Of a stretch of DNA of 64,000 nucleotides, positions 60,358 to 64,000 are shown piece by piece. The DNA lies in NCBI RefSeq assembly GCF_029590555.1, contig NZ_CP081001.1, positions 2,700,001-2,764,000 of the forward strand, in the 5' to 3' direction. A program made the position numbers and the translations under genes. Source of the DNA: Sphingobium sp. V4. Lineage in GTDB: Bacteria; Pseudomonadota; Alphaproteobacteria; Sphingomonadales; Sphingomonadaceae. Numbering within the stretch: position 1 is the first letter of the stretch; each line of letters starts with the position of its first letter. The notes under the pieces were generated by a model, which did no database searches, had not been told where the DNA came from, and worked only from the letters and a program-made list of their open reading frames with translations.

Positions 60358-61587
60358 ATGCTGACCTATATCCAGATCAATGCCGCCAAGCCGAGAGAGA
60401 AGGCCTGGAGCCTGAGCGACACTCAAGGTCTCCTTCTCGTCATTCAACCCAACGGCTCAAAGCTCTGGCGCTTCAAGTATCGTTTCCTCGATAAGCAGAA
60501 GACTCTCCATCTCGGCGGCTGGCCGCAGGTGAGCCTTGCCGATGCCCGGGTGCGGCGTGACGAGGCGAAGAGGAAGATCGCGGAAGGGGTCGATCCCGCG
60601 CTGGAGAAAAAGCGCGCAAGGATCGCCGCCAAATATGCAGCAGCCAACACCTTCGAGGACGTAGCGAAGGAGTGGCTCGTCAAATGCGAGCGAGACGGCC
60701 TCGCCCCGGTGACCGTAGACAAAATCCGCTGGCTGCTCGCCAAGGCCTATCCGATCATAGGCAGTATCCCGATTGCGCAGATCACCCCGCACGAGGCGCT
60801 TGCGGTGCTGCGCAAGGTTGAGGCGACCGGTGCCTTTGAAAGCGCACGGCGGATGCGAAGCGTCCTTAGCCGCGTCTTCCGCTATGGCGTCGCGACGGTG
60901 CGATGCGACAAGGATGTCGCGGCCGACCTGCGTGGTGCAATCGCCTCGCCAAAGGTCAAGCATTTCGCCGCCATCACCAAGCCGTCGGAGGTCGGCTCGC
61001 TTCTGCGGGCCATCGACGGCTACAGCGGTCACAAGGTGACGGTGATGGCGATGCGGCTGTCGCCGCACGTTCTGCTCCGCCCGGGCGAGCTAAGACAGGC
61101 GGAGTGGGCCGACATCGACTTCGACGAAGCCATCTGGTTCATTCCTGCTGAACGCATGAAGATGCGTCGGCCGCACCGTGTGCCGCTGTCACGGCAGGTG
61201 ATCGACATGCTCCAGGAACTTCACGAGCACACGCACTGGTGGAAATATCTGTTCCCGTGCCTCGGTAAGCCGCGGAAGCCGATGTCGGAGAACGCCGTCA
61301 ATCAAGGCCTGCGCAAGCTCGGCTACACGAGCGACCAGATGACGGCGCACGGCTTCCGTGCGATGGCCGCCACCCTTCTCAATGAGAGGGGCGAATGGAA
61401 CCCCGACGCGATCGAGCGGCAACTCGCGCATGTCGACACCAACCAGGTGCGACGGGCTTATGCCCGGGGCGAGTATTGGGACGAGCGCGTACAGATGATG
61501 CAGAGTTGGTCGGATTATCTCGACGAATTGCGGGATGGCGGCAAGATTCTCCGCCCCAGCTTCCCGTCGGCCCGGCGCGCGGTCTGA
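60358..61587 (+). CDS. P4-type tyrosine-recombinase integrase
   Basis: A 409-residue integrase. The N-terminal DUF4102/arm-binding domain (about 1-90, with LSDTQGLLLVIQPNGSKLWRF) is followed by the core-binding domain and the catalytic domain with RPGELRQAEW (Arg241), HGFRAMAATLLNE (His331, Arg334), QLAHVD (His358) and the tyrosine in GEYWDER (Tyr373). All catalytic residues are intact, so it should be active. It integrates at the adjacent tRNA-Leu. Confidence 0.96.
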   Translation: MLTYIQINAAKPREKAWSLSDTQGLLLVIQPNGSKLWRFKYRFLDKQKTLHLGGWPQVSLADARVRRDEAKRKIAEGVDPALEKKRARIAAKYAAANTFEDVAKEWLVKCERDGLAPVTVDKIRWLLAKAYPIIGSIPIAQITPHEALAVLRKVEATGAFESARRMRSVLSRVFRYGVATVRCDKDVAADLRGAIASPKVKHFAAITKPSEVGSLLRAIDGYSGHKVTVMAMRLSPHVLLRPGELRQAEWADIDFDEAIWFIPAERMKMRRPHRVPLSRQVIDMLQELHEHTHWWKYLFPCLGKPRKPMSENAVNQGLRKLGYTSDQMTAHGFRAMAATLLNERGEWNPDAIERQLAHVDTNQVRRAYARGEYWDERVQMMQSWSDYLDELRDGGKILRPSFPSARRAV

Positions 61588-61663
61588 ATTTGGTTCGACA
61601 CGCTGGTGGTCCTCGGATCGCCAGCGTGCTCCGAAAGCGCAAATTTATTCCAAGGATTTTATC

Positions 61664-62251
61664 ATGTCCAAGTACGTCAAGCCAACACCGCTTGTCCTGC
61701 CTGTCGAAGGGGGCGTGGCCGTAGGAAGCCTTGCGCAAGCCAAGCGGCACAAGCGCAGGTTCGACGGGGTGATCACTATCGAGGACCCCAAGTGCAGCCC
61801 GAACATGCGCCTTCGATTTGCGCGAGACCCAGGGCAGTCGCACCTCGTCCTTCAATTTGAGGACGTCGATACCGACAGCCTTGGCATTCGGGTCGCCACG
61901 GCGGAGCAAGTTCGTGAGGCGATCGAGTTCGCCCGGCAATTTGTGGGCCGCTCCCTGCTCGTGCACTGCTTCCACGGCGTAGGGCGCTCCGCAGGTATCG
62001 CGCTGGGGATCCTGGCGGACCGGCTTGGTGCCGGCAAGGAGGCTAGCGCGCTCGACCAATTGCTGGCGGTCAGGCCCGAAGTCACTCCTAATCTCGTTGT
62101 CGTGAAGCTAGCAGACCAACTGCTTTGCCGATCGGGAAATCTAATCGAGGCGGTGGCGCGCTGGGAGACCACCGCCCCCGGGCTCAAGGAGGCGCGCGAT
62201 GCGAGGTTGAAATTCGCATGCTCCCGGCCGGAACTAAATGCTCGTATCTGA
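61664..62251 (+). CDS. Protein tyrosine / dual-specificity phosphatase-like protein
   Basis: A 195-residue protein. The ATG at 61664 follows AAGGA by eight bases. It contains HCFHGVGRSAG (Cys102 to Arg108), the HC-X5-R phosphate-binding loop of cysteine-based phosphatases, preceded by a strand (RSLLV) and followed by a helix (GIALGILADRLGAG). A FEDVDTDSL stretch ahead of it could hold the general acid. Island gene, 76 bases after the integrase. Whether it acts on protein, nucleotide or lipid is unknown. Confidence 0.75.
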   Translation: MSKYVKPTPLVLPVEGGVAVGSLAQAKRHKRRFDGVITIEDPKCSPNMRLRFARDPGQSHLVLQFEDVDTDSLGIRVATAEQVREAIEFARQFVGRSLLVHCFHGVGRSAGIALGILADRLGAGKEASALDQLLAVRPEVTPNLVVVKLADQLLCRSGNLIEAVARWETTAPGLKEARDARLKFACSRPELNARI

Positions 62252-62424
62252 AGCTAAGGTGTCCGTCTCGGTCGGGCCACAAAAGAAGTAGAGGCAAGGA
62301 CCGGCTCTGGGGTAGAGCCGTCGTTCCCGTGTCGCCATTCGAATTGCGGCTTTCGGCAAGAGCAGACGTTTCGCCTCGCACGGATGCCTCGTCGAATGAC
62401 TCAACTAGGACCGACCGGCGGCGT

Positions 62425-64000
62425 TCACCCGCGTTGATCAATGTCCAAGTGACATCTCTTGTACTTCAAGCCGCTGCCGCAATGACAGGGTTCGTTGCGC
62501 CCGGCTAGCGCAGGTCGCGGTGCGGCGAGCATCGCGACCGGGCGCTTGATGATCCTATCGGCGGCGCGCTCGGCCCTACTGTCGTGCTTCCATGGAAACT
62601 CGACCTTGTGCCCGAAGCGCAGCGTTCCGTCGGGGGCGATGACGATGCCATACCAGCTGGCAGCACGACCAAGGTACTTGCGCGCGCGCATGTGCTCGTC
62701 GATCCTAGCCAGACTGTTGGCATCGGTGTCGCCGTTGCAGTGGATGGCGATGCCCGACCCGCCGAAGCCGAGCACGAAGTTCGACGATCCCCGCCACCCA
62801 GCGTTCGCCACCACCGTGTCCAGGTTGTCGCGCAGTTCCGTCATGCCATTCTCGGCAAGCTGATAGGCGAGCATGACCGTGTCGGTCAGCGTGCCGGTCG
62901 GATTCGACTCGATCGCACCAATGAGCCTGTCCAGCCTCGATCCCGCGATAATGGTGAGCACGCCCTTCGGCGTCCGCGCGCCGGGCTGGCCCATCCTCCG
63001 CACACCCATTGCGATCTCTATGTCGGCTGCGAAGTCGTCCTCGAACACGACCATGTCATGCTCCTTCTCCAGCCACAAATTGTATTTCAGGTGGTAGGAC
63101 AGCAATGTGATCTCGTGGTGGATGAGCACCTTCGGGCCATGGATGGCACGCAGCTCGAGATAGCTCAGGAAGCGGATCGGCCGCTCGAGCATCTCGGCCA
63201 TAACGTCCAGCGTGAAGACGTCGAGGACGAGTGGGGCGAGGATCTTAGGCTCCTCTCGACGGACCAGGAACTGGTCCGTCTGGAAGGCGAGTGCCGGGTA
63301 GTGGTCCGACACCAGGCAGACCGGGAAGACCTGCGTTATCTGGGGTGGGATCTCAACCGTCGTGCCGTCGGCGGTGCTGAAGCGCAGCGAGCGGTCCGAC
63401 AGCGCGGCGGAGCAGTCCATGGCCTGGTCGTAGGCGTCTTGGACCGCGCCCTTGAAGTCGCCGCGCAGCTGGAGGTCGTTGCCTTTGCGCGCGGCGAGTG
63501 TGAGTCGCTTCGACTTGGCCTGCAGCACGATCGCCCGGTCGGCGAACAGCACGAGTACGTCGATCTCGCCGACGCGGTCACCCTTCGCGCGGTCGATGTT
63601 CACGCCTCGGTGCACCCGGGCCGTACCGAACACCCGCGACAGGCGATTGACCGCGAACGCCTCGGTGAAGTCGCCGCGATGATCGGACAGCGCCGGCCTG
63701 TAGGGCTTGTCCTCGAACATCCAATAGAAGGGCGACTCGTAGACGGCCTCCGCCAGCGCGTTGAAGTGGAAGAGCAGGTGGCACCCGTCGCTCGTCTCCA
63801 GCACCGGCGAACCGTTGACGGCGTTAAAGTCGCTGATCGTGGCGAAGGTCGGATTGCCGCGCCCCACCGGCAGCGTGAATGCGTCGATGCAGGCGCTGGC
63901 GATCTCCTCGCCGAGACCCGCGACCGGAGCGATCTCGGCGGCGGTCAGCGTGAACGCCTCAAGCAGGCGCGGATCGCCAGGCGTGTTTGCGCCCGCCGCC
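62425..64000 (-). CDS. Large PD-(D/E)XK-like protein with SEC-C zinc tail (5' truncated at window edge)
   Basis: 524 residues are visible and the reading frame is open to the window edge, so the N-terminus lies outside; a GTG at 63867 is the only in-frame start seen and the upstream codons read as coherent protein. Between 63567 and 63510 GEIDVLVLFADRAIVLQAKS shows the D...QxK core of PD-(D/E)XK nucleases. The C-terminus is a SEC-C motif (GRNEPCHCGSGLKYKRCH), a zinc-binding Cys-x-Cys...Cys-His unit found in SecA and in various nucleases. Function is inferred; it could be a restriction or defence nuclease. Convergent with the phosphatase gene. Confidence 0.65.
   Translation of the reverse strand, partial: AAGANTPGDPRLLEAFTLTAAEIAPVAGLGEEIASACIDAFTLPVGRGNPTFATISDFNAVNGSPVLETSDGCHLLFHFNALAEAVYESPFYWMFEDKPYRPALSDHRGDFTEAFAVNRLSRVFGTARVHRGVNIDRAKGDRVGEIDVLVLFADRAIVLQAKSKRLTLAARKGNDLQLRGDFKGAVQDAYDQAMDCSAALSDRSLRFSTADGTTVEIPPQITQVFPVCLVSDHYPALAFQTDQFLVRREEPKILAPLVLDVFTLDVMAEMLERPIRFLSYLELRAIHGPKVLIHHEITLLSYHLKYNLWLEKEHDMVVFEDDFAADIEIAMGVRRMGQPGARTPKGVLTIIAGSRLDRLIGAIESNPTGTLTDTVMLAYQLAENGMTELRDNLDTVVANAGWRGSSNFVLGFGGSGIAIHCNGDTDANSLARIDEHMRARKYLGRAASWYGIVIAPDGTLRFGHKVEFPWKHDSRAERAADRIIKRPVAMLAAPRPALAGRNEPCHCGSGLKYKRCHLDIDQRG

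Larger units (their letters stand above)
60182..64000 (+). mobile_element. Left end of tRNA-Leu genomic island (right end outside window)
   Basis: A P4-type integrase begins 177 bases after the 3' end of tRNA-Leu and reads away from it, the standard arrangement when an element integrates at a tRNA 3' end and preserves the gene. The attachment core is therefore expected within the tRNA 3' half. Three genes are visible (integrase, phosphatase-like, nuclease/SEC-C-like). The matching right attachment site is beyond 64000. Confidence 0.75.

Noticed and set aside
62252..62424. Possible small gene between the phosphatase and nuclease-like genes
   Set aside because: The 173-base convergent gap has no frame with a convincing start or ribosome site.

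Overview
The window is a high-GC, densely coded stretch of an alphaproteobacterial chromosome. The best fit is a sphingomonad (Sphingomonadaceae, Sphingobium- or Sphingomonas-like). The pointers are the mnmE-mnmG-rsmG-parA-parB cluster, a DUF4167 protein, RNase-free housekeeping operons with 1-4 nt stop/start overlaps, many GTG and TTG starts, and ParB-binding parS sites of the alphaproteobacterial consensus. The parS sites, parAB and gyrB suggest an origin-proximal position, but neither dnaA nor a convincing origin is visible.

Layout. 0.1-7 kb: a polysaccharide flippase, a CBS-domain protein, a small membrane protein, an acyl-CoA thioesterase, two tandem secreted DUF4139 proteins and the DUF4167 protein. 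7-10.3 kb: hisS-prfA-prmC, one tightly packed translation operon on the minus strand. 10.4-18.5 kb: an alginate-export-type outer-membrane channel, a secreted M61 peptidase, ppa, a divergent MocR regulator/YczE membrane protein pair, an NHL-propeller protein and an SH3-like lipoprotein. 18.6-25.3 kb: gyrB-tag-lipoprotein, a hypothetical secreted protein and an Lhr-type DEXH helicase. 25.4-32.5 kb: a small aromatic-rich protein, a PLP-dependent sulfur amino-acid enzyme, a 2-hydroxyacid dehydrogenase, a HAD phosphatase and a four-gene Mla/MCE lipid-transport operon. 32.7-41.3 kb: pepN, parB, parA, rsmG, mnmG, mnmE and a DUF6489-like protein, with three strong parS sites. 41.4-46.5 kb: dienelactone hydrolase, quinone oxidoreductase, TerC, rho (with a C-rich leader) and a double-DTG retropepsin. 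46.5-60 kb: a class A PBP, msrB, lptE-holA downstream of leuS, a DUF3576 lipoprotein, small hypotheticals, the gloA-gloB pair, a SIMPL protein, a TPR protein and an alpha/beta hydrolase.

At 60.1 kb a tRNA-Leu(CAG) gene is followed at once by a P4-type tyrosine integrase, a Cys-X5-Arg phosphatase-like protein and a large protein with a PD-(D/E)XK-like core and a SEC-C zinc tail. The last of these runs off the right edge. This is the left end of an integrated genomic island and the only clearly accessory part of the window; its remainder lies outside.

The genes serve translation and tRNA modification (hisS, prfA, prmC, leuS, mnmE, mnmG, rsmG), chromosome maintenance (gyrB, parAB/parS, holA, tag, helicase), envelope building (Mla operon, lptE, PBP1A, flippase, several lipoproteins) and detoxification (gloAB, msrB). 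Nothing proves a new biological system. The strongest leads are the island's nuclease-like and phosphatase-like proteins and the placement of parS sites inside coding sequence.
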